Source of the DNA: JAGQNP01 sp038257245
Lineage (GTDB): Bacteria > Patescibacteriota > Saccharimonadia > Saccharimonadales > JACQNP01
Reading direction: 5' to 3'
Assembly (NCBI GenBank): GCA_038257245.1
Contig: JBBSJL010000003.1
Location: 23,135 to 87,134 of the forward strand
Length of the DNA: 64,000 nt
In this document: piece by piece, positions 26,547 through 34,902 of the stretch
Position numbering within the stretch: position 1 is the stretch's first letter
Layout: each line of letters begins with the position of its first letter
Made by a program: the position numbers and the translations under genes
The notes under the pieces: model-generated
What the model was told of the DNA's origin: nothing
Databases searched by the model: none
The model's input: only the letters and a program-made list of their open reading frames with translations

Positions 26547-27101
26547 ATGAATTACAAAGAAGTTGATGGCGAAATATTACCATCCTACAGCCCAGATGGA
26601 AACGGCAACCAGCCATATTACCCAAAACCAGACACAGAAATGCCTGATTCCTTTCATGGTGAATCAGCTGAAGTTGCTGATAGTGCCGAAGTAATTGATC
26701 TAACAGCCAGGAGAACAGCCGGAGAGGTTGCTGACTCGAAAGCTCGTCATCCTGGATTGCCTGACCAGTTACCAGGCATTGATATGACAGACACGCAGTC
26801 AACCATGCCAATTGGTAGTGTTGATGAAAAGTCATCTGCTAGAGGACGTCATCCAACAGCATTTGTGCCTGAACCTAAGGAGGAAGCGGGAGGTGATAAT
26901 CCTAGAAAAAGAAAAAAGGTTGTAGAATTGCCAGGCCAAAGGAATAATGGCCGCACAAATGGACCAGGAACCCCTACGCGTGCTGAGATTCAAAAAGGTT
27001 TAAGTTTTGAAGAGATCAGAAGGCGTGATCGTAATAATAAGGCAGGTGCAGCTTTGGCAAGAGAAGCAATAAAGAATGCATTATCTACTGAAGAAGAGTA
27101 G
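26547..27101 (+). CDS. hypothetical hydrophilic protein
   Basis: Start at ATG 26547, 6 nt after an extended -10 (TGGTATAAT, 26532-26540), implying a leaderless mRNA; an upstream in-frame ATG precedes the promoter. 184 residues, Pro/Gly/Glu/Arg-rich and probably disordered for the first 140, with two similar stretches ('ARHPGLPDQ', 'GRHPTAFVP'). The C-terminus is helical ('SFEEIRRRDRNNKAGAALA'). No family recognised. Pairs with the next gene. Confidence 0.55.
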   Translation: MNYKEVDGEILPSYSPDGNGNQPYYPKPDTEMPDSFHGESAEVADSAEVIDLTARRTAGEVADSKARHPGLPDQLPGIDMTDTQSTMPIGSVDEKSSARGRHPTAFVPEPKEEAGGDNPRKRKKVVELPGQRNNGRTNGPGTPTRAEIQKGLSFEEIRRRDRNNKAGAALAREAIKNALSTEEE

Positions 27102-27139
27102 CGCCTCAGCCAAACTGTTTGTAATGATAAGGAGTTGAA

Positions 27140-28546
27140 TTGGTAGCTGATAGTACAAGTCAAGAGACCCTGTTTGTGGTTAGTGAACGAAGCGGACAGA
27201 TTTACACTCCTGTTTCCCACGAGACTGATGTTGCGGCAGTTGATGTAGTAGAGCAAAAACTCCATCTTATTAATACCCTTGGCTACTTAGCAGGTGCCAG
27301 CATGAGGTCTGGACTTGTGCGTGCCGGACAAGATGTACTGAACGATAGATATGGCGATGAAGCGTCAAAGGTTGTTACGGGGGCAGAAAATCAAAGAGTC
27401 ATCTTAATTAAAAAAGCGAAACATTCATTTGCGCGTGCAACGGGGCATTTTACTCTTGTTGATTCTGGGCTAACTACAGAGACTGATGCTAGACGTTTAA
27501 CCACGGCGATGTTTTCAGATTTCTTAAAGAAGTATTATGGCCCTAGACACCATGAAGCTTTGCACGATTATCGATTACAACTAGAGTCAGAAGTCGACAG
27601 CTTGATAGCATCACATGATTCTGAATCAAGTATTTCAATGTTTAATCGTCAAAACGGGGTGAGGAACCATCGCTCAGACAATTCGGTTCATGTAATCGTC
27701 GATTATGGCGAAGAACTAGAAGAACTTGGTACAAGAGGACGTCTAGAAGCTATTTTAGGAGACCCAAGAGCAGGATTTATACCTACAACCAATAACGAAA
27801 AGAACCAGATAGTCAGTTGGCTTGATTACTTAGATGATCCAGAAAAGCCATTGGGGATAATAAATCAACTGAGAGAAGTATTTGTGCGAGCCCAAAGACC
27901 AAGTAAGAAAGGTCGTTCCCTTGGTGTTAAGTATGGCGTAAGGGCTGTAGAAAGCATTGCCTGGGAGGTTGGCGATTATTTACAAAGTGCATCATTGGAT
28001 TTGGCTAACCTCCAAAGTTTAAGGACGTCTGTAGATCAAGACCAAAGACCGACACTAAGCCTTTATGATGATTTACATAAGTCGGGCTCAGACGAGCAAG
28101 GAGATTCCCCCGAAGAATTATTTGGTCAGGACACAAACGGTCTTTTAACTTATATTCAATGGCTAGATATAAAAGAATTCATGGAAAAGGGCAATTGGCC
28201 GGGGCCTGTAGCGAGCCCAATTGTGGGCACAGAAGATCCACCACGTAGTTTACGCCCAAAATTTGACTCTAGCCCAGGTAAACGAAAAACTATATTTGAC
28301 CAATACCATCGGCCTGACATAACCGAAGAATTCAAGGCACATATTATAAGTAGAGCTAAAACCATAACTTTTCGGGATATTAGGAGTAATATAGACGATT
28401 GTATTTCTAACTCTGAAAGGCGTTTAGACTTTCATAATCGTAGGTTTACAGAACTTGCCGAATATGATGATGGTCCATCATCGCCAGTTAGAGAGGCTGT
28501 TAACACAATCCAAGAAAAACTAAAAAGTACGGATGCTGTAGCATAG
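27140..28546 (+). CDS. hypothetical protein (468 aa)
   Basis: TTG start 5 nt after AAGGAG; no in-frame ATG lies nearby. 468 residues, soluble, mostly helical and charged, no TM or signal peptide. Contains 'NTLGYLAGASMRSGLVRAGQ' and 'SVHVIVDYGEELEELGTRGR'. No known domain recognised. 38 nt downstream of the 26547 gene and 4 nt before the Dus gene, so probably co-transcribed with both. Confidence 0.6.
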   Translation: MVADSTSQETLFVVSERSGQIYTPVSHETDVAAVDVVEQKLHLINTLGYLAGASMRSGLVRAGQDVLNDRYGDEASKVVTGAENQRVILIKKAKHSFARATGHFTLVDSGLTTETDARRLTTAMFSDFLKKYYGPRHHEALHDYRLQLESEVDSLIASHDSESSISMFNRQNGVRNHRSDNSVHVIVDYGEELEELGTRGRLEAILGDPRAGFIPTTNNEKNQIVSWLDYLDDPEKPLGIINQLREVFVRAQRPSKKGRSLGVKYGVRAVESIAWEVGDYLQSASLDLANLQSLRTSVDQDQRPTLSLYDDLHKSGSDEQGDSPEELFGQDTNGLLTYIQWLDIKEFMEKGNWPGPVASPIVGTEDPPRSLRPKFDSSPGKRKTIFDQYHRPDITEEFKAHIISRAKTITFRDIRSNIDDCISNSERRLDFHNRRFTELAEYDDGPSSPVREAVNTIQEKLKSTDAVA

Positions 28547-28550
28547 TAAT

Positions 28551-29582
28551 ATGAATTATTTAGATAATCTGCCCAATCCTTTTTTTGTATTGGCGCCAAT
28601 GGATGATGTGACTGATACGGTTTTTCGTCGTGTGGTTGAATCATGTGCGCCTGCAGATTTGTATGTAACAGAGTTTGTAAATGTTGATGGTCTGCAGAGT
28701 GCTGGCAGACAGAAGCTGCTTAAGAGGTTGCTGTTCGCACCCGAAGAAACAAAGCTAGTGGCCCAAATATGGGGTAAAATACCAGATAATTACTACAAAA
28801 CAGCCAAACAAATTGTAGACGGAACATTTGCTAGAGAAATGGGGCTGGCAAAAGGCGTTAACTTCGTTGGGATTGACATTAATATGGGCTGTCCAGATAA
28901 ATCTATACTAAAGAACGGTTGCTGCGCAGCGCTTATCGATAATAGGGAACTGGCAGGCCAGATCATTAAAGCTGTGCAAAGGGCAGTTAATGAGGTAAAT
29001 CCGGACTTCCCTGTTAGTGTGAAAACACGAGTTGGCCACAAAGTAGTTGATATGACATGGTTCGAATATTTGCTTCAATTCAAACTTAACATGCTAACTA
29101 TCCATGGTAGAACAGCTAAACAAATGTCCAAAGTACCTGCAAATTGGGATTTGATTGGTGAGGCCCGCGAAATGCGTGACAAGCTCTCCCCCGACACATT
29201 GATTGTTGGCAACGGCGACGTTATGTCACGCCAGCAAGGACTGGAATTAGTAGAAAAACACAAACTAGATGGCATTATGATAGGCCGTGGAATATTTCAA
29301 GATCCATATGTTTTTGCAGAAAAATATGAATGGGAAAATAGTTCCAAAGAACATAGAATTGAACTATACGCCAAACACGTTCGATTATTTGGCGATACCT
29401 GGTCTTCAGAAAAACCAGCTAAAAACGAAATAGATATGGTCCGAAGTGTCAGAACTTTAAATAAATTTTGTAAGGTATACATTCAGAACTTTGATGGGGC
29501 CAAAGAACTTCGTGAACATCTAATGGCAGCCAATTCCACCGACGAGTTGGTAACTATTCTAAACAAAAAACTACCTGTATAG
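28551..29582 (+). CDS. dus: tRNA-dihydrouridine synthase
   Basis: 343 residues. FMN TIM-barrel enzyme reducing uridine in the tRNA D-loop. N-terminal 'FFVLAPMDDVTDTVFRRVV', catalytic cysteine loop 'IDINMGCPDKSILKNGCCAAL' region near residue 105-125 (the acid Cys is in NGCC), 'SVKTRVGH' near 160, and 'DGIMIGRGIFQDPY' near 240. Length and motifs fit the Dus family; the subfamily (A/B/C) is unclear. Confidence 0.88.
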   Translation: MNYLDNLPNPFFVLAPMDDVTDTVFRRVVESCAPADLYVTEFVNVDGLQSAGRQKLLKRLLFAPEETKLVAQIWGKIPDNYYKTAKQIVDGTFAREMGLAKGVNFVGIDINMGCPDKSILKNGCCAALIDNRELAGQIIKAVQRAVNEVNPDFPVSVKTRVGHKVVDMTWFEYLLQFKLNMLTIHGRTAKQMSKVPANWDLIGEAREMRDKLSPDTLIVGNGDVMSRQQGLELVEKHKLDGIMIGRGIFQDPYVFAEKYEWENSSKEHRIELYAKHVRLFGDTWSSEKPAKNEIDMVRSVRTLNKFCKVYIQNFDGAKELREHLMAANSTDELVTILNKKLPV

Positions 29583-29589
29583 GTAGTTT

Positions 29590-29665
29590 TGGTGGGGGTG
29601 GCAGGAATTGAACCTGCGACCAATCGGTTATGAGCCGAGTGCTCTAACCCCTGAGCTACACCCCC
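29590..29665 (-). tRNA. tRNA with CAU anticodon (elongator Met or Ile2)
   Basis: 76 nt including an encoded CCA. 7-bp acceptor GGGGGTG/CACCCCC, D-stem GCTC/GAGC, anticodon loop CTCATAA, T-arm GCAGG-TTCAATT-CCTGC. G1-C72 is paired, so it is not the initiator. Pair 27-43 is C-U. CAU could be elongator Met or Ile2 needing lysidine; TilS is encoded at 55230. It lies directly after the Dus gene on the opposite strand. Confidence 0.9.
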
Positions 29666-29738
29666 AAGATGTGAATGTTATGGTTAGCTAAGGTTAACAG
29701 ATGAGAGTATACCAGCAAAGTGCTATAATTATCTAGTT

Positions 29739-30182
29739 ATGCTTGAAAAAATAAACAAATCTATCAAAGATCCACGCGTGCAACAGTTCAAGGACGTTCG
29801 CGTTATCAGTTTAGTGGTCTTTGGGGTGATTGTTTTGTTGGTTTCTTGGAGTAGTGTAAACGTAATCCAAACCAACTATGATTTACAAAAGCAGATCGCA
29901 AAACTGGAACAACAAAACGAAGTAAAGAGCCTAAAGAATGAGAACCAAAAACTTCGCAACCAGTTTTACGACACGGACCAATTTCTAGAATTACAGGTTA
30001 GGCGAAACTTCGGCAAGGCTGCACCGGGCGAAACTTTAGTGTTAGTACCTAAAGATGTGGCTTTATCAAAAACTGTAGCAAAACCGGAGGAGCCAAAACA
30101 AAGTGAGACTCAAACACCAAACAAACCAACTTACCAAAGAAATTTTGAAACATGGGTGGATTTCTTCTTGCACAGAACCTAG
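29739..30182 (+). CDS. septum formation initiator (FtsB/DivIC-like)
   Basis: 147 residues: short cytoplasmic N-terminus, TM at about 25-45 ('VISLVVFGVIVLLVSW'), then a coiled coil ('LQKQIAKLEQQNEVKSLKNE') and the FtsB-type 'YDTDQFLELQVRRNFGKAAPGE'. This topology and motif match FtsB/DivIC, which recruits septal cell-wall synthesis. TGCTATAAT ends 9 nt before the ATG. The C-terminal 50 residues are extra relative to FtsB. Confidence 0.8.
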   Translation: MLEKINKSIKDPRVQQFKDVRVISLVVFGVIVLLVSWSSVNVIQTNYDLQKQIAKLEQQNEVKSLKNENQKLRNQFYDTDQFLELQVRRNFGKAAPGETLVLVPKDVALSKTVAKPEEPKQSETQTPNKPTYQRNFETWVDFFLHRT

Positions 30183-30223
30183 ACACGAAAAAGTCGAAGA
30201 GACGTTAATGTATAGTATCCCTT

Positions 30224-31450
30224 ATGACAGAGACTAAAAAGAATTTGTCCAAACGATTTCGACCATTGTACTTTTCGGCGTTTTTCCATGGTTTTGTTCT
30301 TTGGTACGCCATTGAAAAAATATTTATGAAAACTATAGGATTTAATGACGTCACCATCGGGGTAATGATTGCTTTCTACTCTGCGATAGTGTTGGTTGCA
30401 GAAACACCGTCTGGCATATTAGCAGATAGGTGGAGCAGGAAAGGTGTCCTCATTATTGCTAGTATCTTCTTGTCGCTGAGTGCTCTTATTGGTGGATTGA
30501 GCCAGGGCGTATTGTCTTATTTAGTTGCTGCAGGTTTTTGGGGAGTATTCTTCGCATTGTATTCAGGGACTTACGAAACAATAGTTTATGACACTGTGCG
30601 CGAAGAAACTAAGTCCGGAGATTTATACGAACATTACTATGGTAAAGTAACAATTTTTGATAGTTCAGCATTAGTTATTGGTTCAATAATAGGTGGGCTA
30701 GTCGCAAACTTTGCAGGATTAAATATGGCATACTTTTTATCTGTACCGATGGGTATCGGCTCTATTGCGGCTCTAATGCAATTCAAAGAGCCTCAGCTAC
30801 ATAAAAACCACGCTCCAGTATCATTGCGAGAACAGGTCAGCGATACATTCAGATCTGTATTGCAAAAAGGAGACCTACCTCCCGTGTTAGTAGTATTAGT
30901 TGCAACCTCTGCATTAACATTTTTAATCTTTGAATTTAGTCAATTATGGACTATTGCGCTACTTATACCACTAATATGGTTTGGGCCGGTTAATGCCCTT
31001 CACTTGTCTTCGATAGGAATTGGAGGGGCACTCGTCTCCAGATTCAGGCTTAATAGGCAAGCAGCACTGATGGGGCTTTTGGTGGTACTTGTGGTTAGTT
31101 GTTTGGCTCTGACATTGTCTCGGAATAAGTTAGTAGTTGTCTTTGCTATATTTTTTGCCAGTATTTGCTTGATAAGCATAAGCATAATATTTAGTAAGCT
31201 TTTACATGATAGATTAGATTCAAAAGTTAGAGCAGGTGCGGCGTCAGCAATTAGTACACTGGGGCGAATGATTATTATTCCAGTCTCGATAGTATTCGGG
31301 TACATAAGTAGTAAAACCAGAGAACAGATCATTACCCCTCAATATATTGTAGATGTAATATATCCCGTCGCGAAAGCTGGTTCCAACATTTTCGGCAAAT
31401 TTGGAGTTTGGGCTAAAAATCCAAATTATCTTGCAGTTATAGAAAATTGA
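30224..31450 (+). CDS. MFS transporter
   Basis: 408 residues with about 11-12 TM segments. Loop 2-3 motif 'GILADRWSRKGVLIIASIF' is the classic MFS signature G-x-L-a-D-r-x-g-r-k. TATAGT lies 7 nt before the ATG, suggesting a leaderless transcript. Substrate unknown; many CPR MFS proteins are drug or sugar exporters, but nothing here decides it. Confidence 0.82.
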   Translation: MTETKKNLSKRFRPLYFSAFFHGFVLWYAIEKIFMKTIGFNDVTIGVMIAFYSAIVLVAETPSGILADRWSRKGVLIIASIFLSLSALIGGLSQGVLSYLVAAGFWGVFFALYSGTYETIVYDTVREETKSGDLYEHYYGKVTIFDSSALVIGSIIGGLVANFAGLNMAYFLSVPMGIGSIAALMQFKEPQLHKNHAPVSLREQVSDTFRSVLQKGDLPPVLVVLVATSALTFLIFEFSQLWTIALLIPLIWFGPVNALHLSSIGIGGALVSRFRLNRQAALMGLLVVLVVSCLALTLSRNKLVVVFAIFFASICLISISIIFSKLLHDRLDSKVRAGAASAISTLGRMIIIPVSIVFGYISSKTREQIITPQYIVDVIYPVAKAGSNIFGKFGVWAKNPNYLAVIEN

Positions 31451-31479
31451 AAGCAAGAACGTAATGACGATTACAGTCG

Positions 31480-31508
31480 TTGACAATCTCACCTCTGTTT
31501 GCTACTAT
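31480..31508 (+). promoter_or_regulatory. strong promoter for structured RNA plus initiator tRNA
   Basis: Perfect TTGACA (31480-31485), 17-nt spacer, TACTAT (31503-31508) with an extended TGC. It is among the best sigma-70-type promoters in the window. No protein gene follows; the transcript would run from about 31515 through the initiator tRNA to the terminator at 31803. Confidence 0.8.
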
Positions 31509-31514
31509 TACCTG

Positions 31515-31690
31515 GCTAAACAGCGATGGAGGAACTTACGGGTTCCTCCAAAAGCAAATTTGCAGTTTGTTTAAATATTGTGAGAGGGTTCACAATATTT
31601 GGAGGAGATGGCTTGGTGAGTTCGGCGCTGATGATCAGAAATTCATTTTGTGATCATCTAGGTGAACTAACCGTCACACATCGACGATGA
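31515..31690 (+). ncRNA. structured RNA / tRNA leader of unknown class
   Basis: Between the promoter and the tRNA lie three near-perfect hairpins. First, GGAGGAAC (31528-31535) with GTTCCTCC. Second, AAATATTGTGA (31573-31583) with TCACAATATTT, 11 bp with loop GAGGGT. Third, a two-tier stem GGTgAGTTC/GAACTaACC enclosing GATGATCA (31630-31637) with TGATCATC. No ORF fits. I do not recognise RNase P, SRP, tmRNA or 6S conserved elements. It could be a processed 5' leader or an independent RNA. Confidence 0.6.
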
Positions 31691-31765
31691 CGCGGGGTAG
31701 AGCAGCGGCAGCTCGTCTGGCTCATAACCAGAAGGTCGCAGGTTCGAGTCCTGCCCCCGCTACCA
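31691..31765 (+). tRNA. initiator tRNA-fMet (CAU)
   Basis: 75 nt with encoded CCA. Identity features: unpaired C1 x U72 at the acceptor end (the initiator mismatch), D-stem GAGC/GCTC, anticodon loop CTCATAA, T-arm GCAGG-TTCGAGT-CCTGC. Of the three G-C pairs usual at 29-31/39-41, only two remain: 29-41 is U-A. Its 3' end (CTACCA) begins the 44-bp sequence repeated downstream. Sole initiator candidate in the window. Confidence 0.93.
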
Positions 31766-31779
31766 AGCATAAGCATTAT

Positions 31780-31803
31780 GACCTCTAGAAATAGAGGTCT
31801 TTT
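31780..31803 (+). terminator. terminator of the tRNA unit (recurrent sequence)
   Basis: GACCTCTA/TAGAGGTC 8-bp stem with GAAA tetraloop and T-run. The same sequence, or a decayed form, occurs at 32544, 34121, 35036, 37734 and 41701, all on the + strand. Confidence 0.9.
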
Positions 31804-31827
31804 CATTCGTTTTGTTATTATTAAGTT

Positions 31828-32430
31828 ATGAAGGTCAACTATAGTCCAGAGCAAGTTGCTGCTCAGTTTCGTAATTGTGGCAGAAGGTGGTGGATTGCGG
31901 GAGGATGGGCAATAGACTACTACCTAGGGAAGGTCACTCGTGAACACGAGGATGTCGATGTAGCCATTTTAAAAAGTGACGAGAAGGCATTTCGTAGCTA
32001 CATGCAAGACTGGGAAATATGGCCTGGATTAGGCGATAACAAATTAGAAGATAAACCGATAAGGATCGATGAGGCACTTTCGGAAGAACGAGGTGTGCTA
32101 TGGTGCCGTCCATCCCCTGCAGACGAATGGGCCTTTGAACTGTTACTCAATCCAACCAAGGGTAGCGAGTGGGTGTTTAAGCGAGACGAGAGAATACGAA
32201 AACCGTTAGATAGACTCGGGTCTGTTACTGACGACGGTATTCCATATCTAAATCCAGAAATTGTACTTTTATTTAAAGCCAAAAATAATCGGGAAAAAGA
32301 TCAGCAAGATTTTGAAACTGTAATACCAATGCTTGGCGAAGACGCAAGAAGGTGGCTACGTCACTCAATACAGATTGTTCATCCTGATCACCCCTGGCTA
32401 ACTGCGCTGTGTTCAACTCCTACTGCCTAG
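31828..32430 (+). CDS. aminoglycoside adenylyltransferase-like nucleotidyltransferase
   Basis: 200 residues of the nucleotidyltransferase fold. 'WWIAGGWAIDYYLGKVTREH' and 'EDVDVAIL' give the GGWAxD...DxD pattern of the aminoglycoside-2''-adenylyltransferase (AadB-like) family. A real resistance role is unproven. TGTTATTAT ends 6 nt before the ATG (leaderless). The last six codons and the stop lie inside the first 157-bp repeat, so its 3' end belongs to the cassette junction. First gene of the cassette array. Confidence 0.75.
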   Translation: MKVNYSPEQVAAQFRNCGRRWWIAGGWAIDYYLGKVTREHEDVDVAILKSDEKAFRSYMQDWEIWPGLGDNKLEDKPIRIDEALSEERGVLWCRPSPADEWAFELLLNPTKGSEWVFKRDERIRKPLDRLGSVTDDGIPYLNPEIVLLFKAKNNREKDQQDFETVIPMLGEDARRWLRHSIQIVHPDHPWLTALCSTPTA

Positions 32431-32567
32431 ACCCTACAGGGGATTCCTCCCTAACCTCATTCACTATCTCCCACATACCTATCAGTTCTCGTTTAATAAG
32501 GTTCCATTTCGTCAAAGGCATGCCTACCAAGCATAAGCATTATGACCTCTAGAAATAGAGGTCTTTT
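32411..32567 (+). repeat. 157-bp cassette repeat, copy A
   Basis: Shares full length with copies at 34903 and 37601. It begins with GTTCAACTCCTACTGC, similar to the initiator tRNA T-arm, has a central conserved block containing an antisense 33-codon ORF, and ends with 44 bp identical to the tRNA 3' end plus terminator (32524-32567). Confidence 0.85.
32420..32521 (-). other. 33-codon antisense ORF in repeat A
   Basis: Minus-strand ATG at 32521 to TAG at 32420, product starting 'MPLTKWNLIKRELIGMWEIV'. The same ORF with the same length and stop position is open in copies B (34912-35013) and C (37610-37711), with mainly conservative changes after the common 'KRELIGMWEIVN' core. No strong ribosome site is seen, so translation is unproven. 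Confidence 0.4.
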
Positions 32568-32592
32568 TTGTTGGCTTTGGTATGATGTCTTT

Positions 32593-33144
32593 ATGAAAAA
32601 TGCAATTCTATTACATGGTTCTGGCGGAAGTAGCGTAGACTACTTTTGGTTTGAAGATACTAAGAGGCACCTTGAATCATTAGGTTACGAAGTATGGTGG
32701 CCACTATTGCCGAATACTGATAGTCCAAAACTAATTGAGACCCGTGACTATATAGAACAAAATATGCCCAGTATTGACGAACAAACAGTTATTATCGCTC
32801 ATTCATCTGCATGCCCTTTAATTCTCCATATGATGCAATATTTTAAGGTTAGAGTACGGCAAGTCATTCTAGTATCAGGATATTACCAGTCTATATCTGG
32901 AGAATCGAATAACATGTTACCCGAAAGTTTCGATTGGGACGAGATTAAGCAACATGCGGAAGAGATAATACTAATAAACTCCGATAATGACCCCTGGGGT
33001 TGTAATGACAAACAAGCACGACCTGCTGCGGAAAAACTAGGTGCGAAGTTTATATTCGCTAAAGAGCAGGGTCATATGGGCTCAGGGACATATAATCAAC
33101 CTTATAGAAAGTTTGAGCTGCTTAATTCACTACTACCAAGTTAG
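32593..33144 (+). CDS. RBBP9/YdeN-type serine hydrolase
   Basis: 183 residues from ATG 32593, 6 nt after TGGTATGAT; an in-frame ATG further upstream lies in the repeat's terminator. Starts 'MKNAILLHGSGGSSVDYFWF', nucleophile elbow 'IIAHSSACPLI', acid in 'INSDNDPWG', His in 'EQGHMGSGTY'. All triad positions are present. Natural substrate unknown. Related in fold to 4696-5274. Cassette gene. Confidence 0.75.
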   Translation: MKNAILLHGSGGSSVDYFWFEDTKRHLESLGYEVWWPLLPNTDSPKLIETRDYIEQNMPSIDEQTVIIAHSSACPLILHMMQYFKVRVRQVILVSGYYQSISGESNNMLPESFDWDEIKQHAEEIILINSDNDPWGCNDKQARPAAEKLGAKFIFAKEQGHMGSGTYNQPYRKFELLNSLLPS

Positions 33145-33162
33145 TTTGTTATAATCCAAAAC

Positions 33163-34113
33163 ATGGATATCAAAGATACTAACGTTCATAATAGCGGCAT
33201 GCTTGATGTGGGTGATGGACATAAGCTTTATTGGGAAGATTGGGGCAATCCTAAATCAACACCAATTATGCACTTTCATGGTGGCCCAGGCGGCGGCTTT
33301 AGCGATAGTCATAAGTTAATGTTTAACGCTCAAAAACACAGGGTAATTTTTTATGACCAAAGAGGTTCGGGTAAGAGCACGCCCTATGCGTCAACTAAAG
33401 ATAATACAACGCAAAAACTAGTAGAAGATGCAGAGAAGCTACGTAAACACCTTAAGATAGATAAGATGCACCTTGTTGGTGGTTCTTGGGGCTCAACAAT
33501 GACATTAGCGTATGCAATGGCTTACCCAGATAATGTTAAAGCCATGGTTATGTGGGGCATATATCTAACTAGGCAGTTTGAAAATGACTTAATTGCAGCT
33601 GGATATGCAAAATATAACTATCCTGAAGCATGGGAACGGTTTATATCGCTAGTACCTGAAGAGCATCGAAAAGACGGTGACTCTATAACAAGATACTATT
33701 CAGGCAAGATAAACTCTAAAAATACTAAAGAGGCAATTCAGTATGCTGATGAGTGGACACTATGGGAGTGCACATTACTGTCCGTAAACTATGATAAAGC
33801 TAAACTAGAACTCGATGTTATAAAAGGCGATGATAGTAACCTAGCTATTGCAAGATTAGAAACACATTATTTTATTAACGATTGTTTTATGCCAGGAAAC
33901 TATTTGTTAGATAACATAGGTAAAATAAAACACATTCCTAGTTATGTTGTTCAGGGTAGATTTGATAACTGCACACCTCCAATTACTGCGTATGAACTAA
34001 GTAAGTCATATGGCAAAAACATGACTTTGCAGTTTGTAAATGGTGGCCATAGACGTAGTGACCCAGAAGTACTTGCTGCCTTAAGAGCAGCTGTAAACAC
34101 GACCTTAGTCTAG
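33163..34113 (+). CDS. pip: prolyl aminopeptidase (peptidase S33)
   Basis: 316 residues. 'HFHGGPGGGFSDSH' (oxyanion HGGPGGG), 'VIFYDQRGSGKSTPYAS', nucleophile 'LVGGSWGSTMTLAYA' near residue 108, acid in 'VQGRFDNCTP' and His in 'VNGGHRRSDP'. These are diagnostic of proline iminopeptidases, which remove N-terminal Pro from peptides. Could serve peptide scavenging. TGTTATAAT ends 7 nt before the ATG (leaderless). Cassette gene. Confidence 0.9.
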   Translation: MDIKDTNVHNSGMLDVGDGHKLYWEDWGNPKSTPIMHFHGGPGGGFSDSHKLMFNAQKHRVIFYDQRGSGKSTPYASTKDNTTQKLVEDAEKLRKHLKIDKMHLVGGSWGSTMTLAYAMAYPDNVKAMVMWGIYLTRQFENDLIAAGYAKYNYPEAWERFISLVPEEHRKDGDSITRYYSGKINSKNTKEAIQYADEWTLWECTLLSVNYDKAKLELDVIKGDDSNLAIARLETHYFINDCFMPGNYLLDNIGKIKHIPSYVVQGRFDNCTPPITAYELSKSYGKNMTLQFVNGGHRRSDPEVLAALRAAVNTTLV

Positions 34114-34120
34114 TGCTTTA

Positions 34121-34146
34121 AGCTCTAGAAATGGAGGTCTTTTTAT
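34121..34146 (+). terminator. decayed copy of the recurrent terminator
   Basis: AGCTCTA-GAAA-TGGAGGTCTTTTT, a variant of the tRNA-unit terminator. The following sequence through the next start codon (promoter TGTTATGAT, then TAAGTTATG) also matches the sequence after the tRNA terminator at 31804-31830, marking a cassette junction without the full 157-bp repeat. Confidence 0.6.
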
Positions 34147-34168
34147 TTGTGTTTGTTATGATTAAGTT

Positions 34169-34894
34169 ATGAAATCGAATAGTCATCCGGTTACACAGCA
34201 GTATCAGCCTACAAATACAACCTGTAGTCCAACAGCACTTTCGACACTACTTGGGCACTACGGGAATAAGATAAGTCCACTGGACGTTGAAGCGAAGGTT
34301 CCACAGTCTATAAATGATAAGGGTGAAAAGATAGGCACTATAAATCAACAATTAGCTACATGGTGTTTAACTAGAGGATACAACGTGACACTCTATACTT
34401 TCGATTGTCAGATAATAGATCAATCATGGGGTAAGCTCGAGACAAATAAACTGATTGAACGTATGAAATTGCGAAAGAATGGGTGGGTCGTTCCGGGCAT
34501 GGGCGAAGAGTGGACAAAACGATACACACAAGCTTATATTGATTTTATTATTGCTGGCGGTAAATTACATATACAGCCTGCAGTAACAACCGTACTACTT
34601 TACGATCTATTGAAGACAGGCCCTTTCTTGCCATGTGTGAGCTACAGCACTTTATATGGTGAAGCTCGTTCGAGGAATATTGGGGAAATTGAAGTTGTTA
34701 CTGATGATGTAAATGGTAGAGCAACTAACCACTCGATTGTCGTATATGGCAATGATGAGTCGGGTAATTTCGTGATTGCGGACTCTTGGAAGAAACCAGG
34801 CCTTCACACTATTGAGCCCGAGAGATTACTTGCGGCAATAAGCACGGCACAGATTGAGTGTGATAACCTGCTATTCCAAATACAACCTAAGTAG
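34169..34894 (+). CDS. C39-like cysteine peptidase
   Basis: 241 residues, papain-like C39 family. Candidate catalytic Cys in 'QPTNTTCSPTALSTLLGHYG' (about residue 18), His in 'ATNHSIVVYG', Asp in 'FVIADSWKKPG'. C39-like domains without an ABC transporter partner are found in varied secreted or cytoplasmic proteases. No signal peptide visible. TGTTATGAT 6 nt before the ATG (leaderless). Cassette gene followed by repeat B. Confidence 0.75.
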   Translation: MKSNSHPVTQQYQPTNTTCSPTALSTLLGHYGNKISPLDVEAKVPQSINDKGEKIGTINQQLATWCLTRGYNVTLYTFDCQIIDQSWGKLETNKLIERMKLRKNGWVVPGMGEEWTKRYTQAYIDFIIAGGKLHIQPAVTTVLLYDLLKTGPFLPCVSYSTLYGEARSRNIGEIEVVTDDVNGRATNHSIVVYGNDESGNFVIADSWKKPGLHTIEPERLLAAISTAQIECDNLLFQIQPK

Positions 34895-34902
34895 AAGTAT
34901 TG

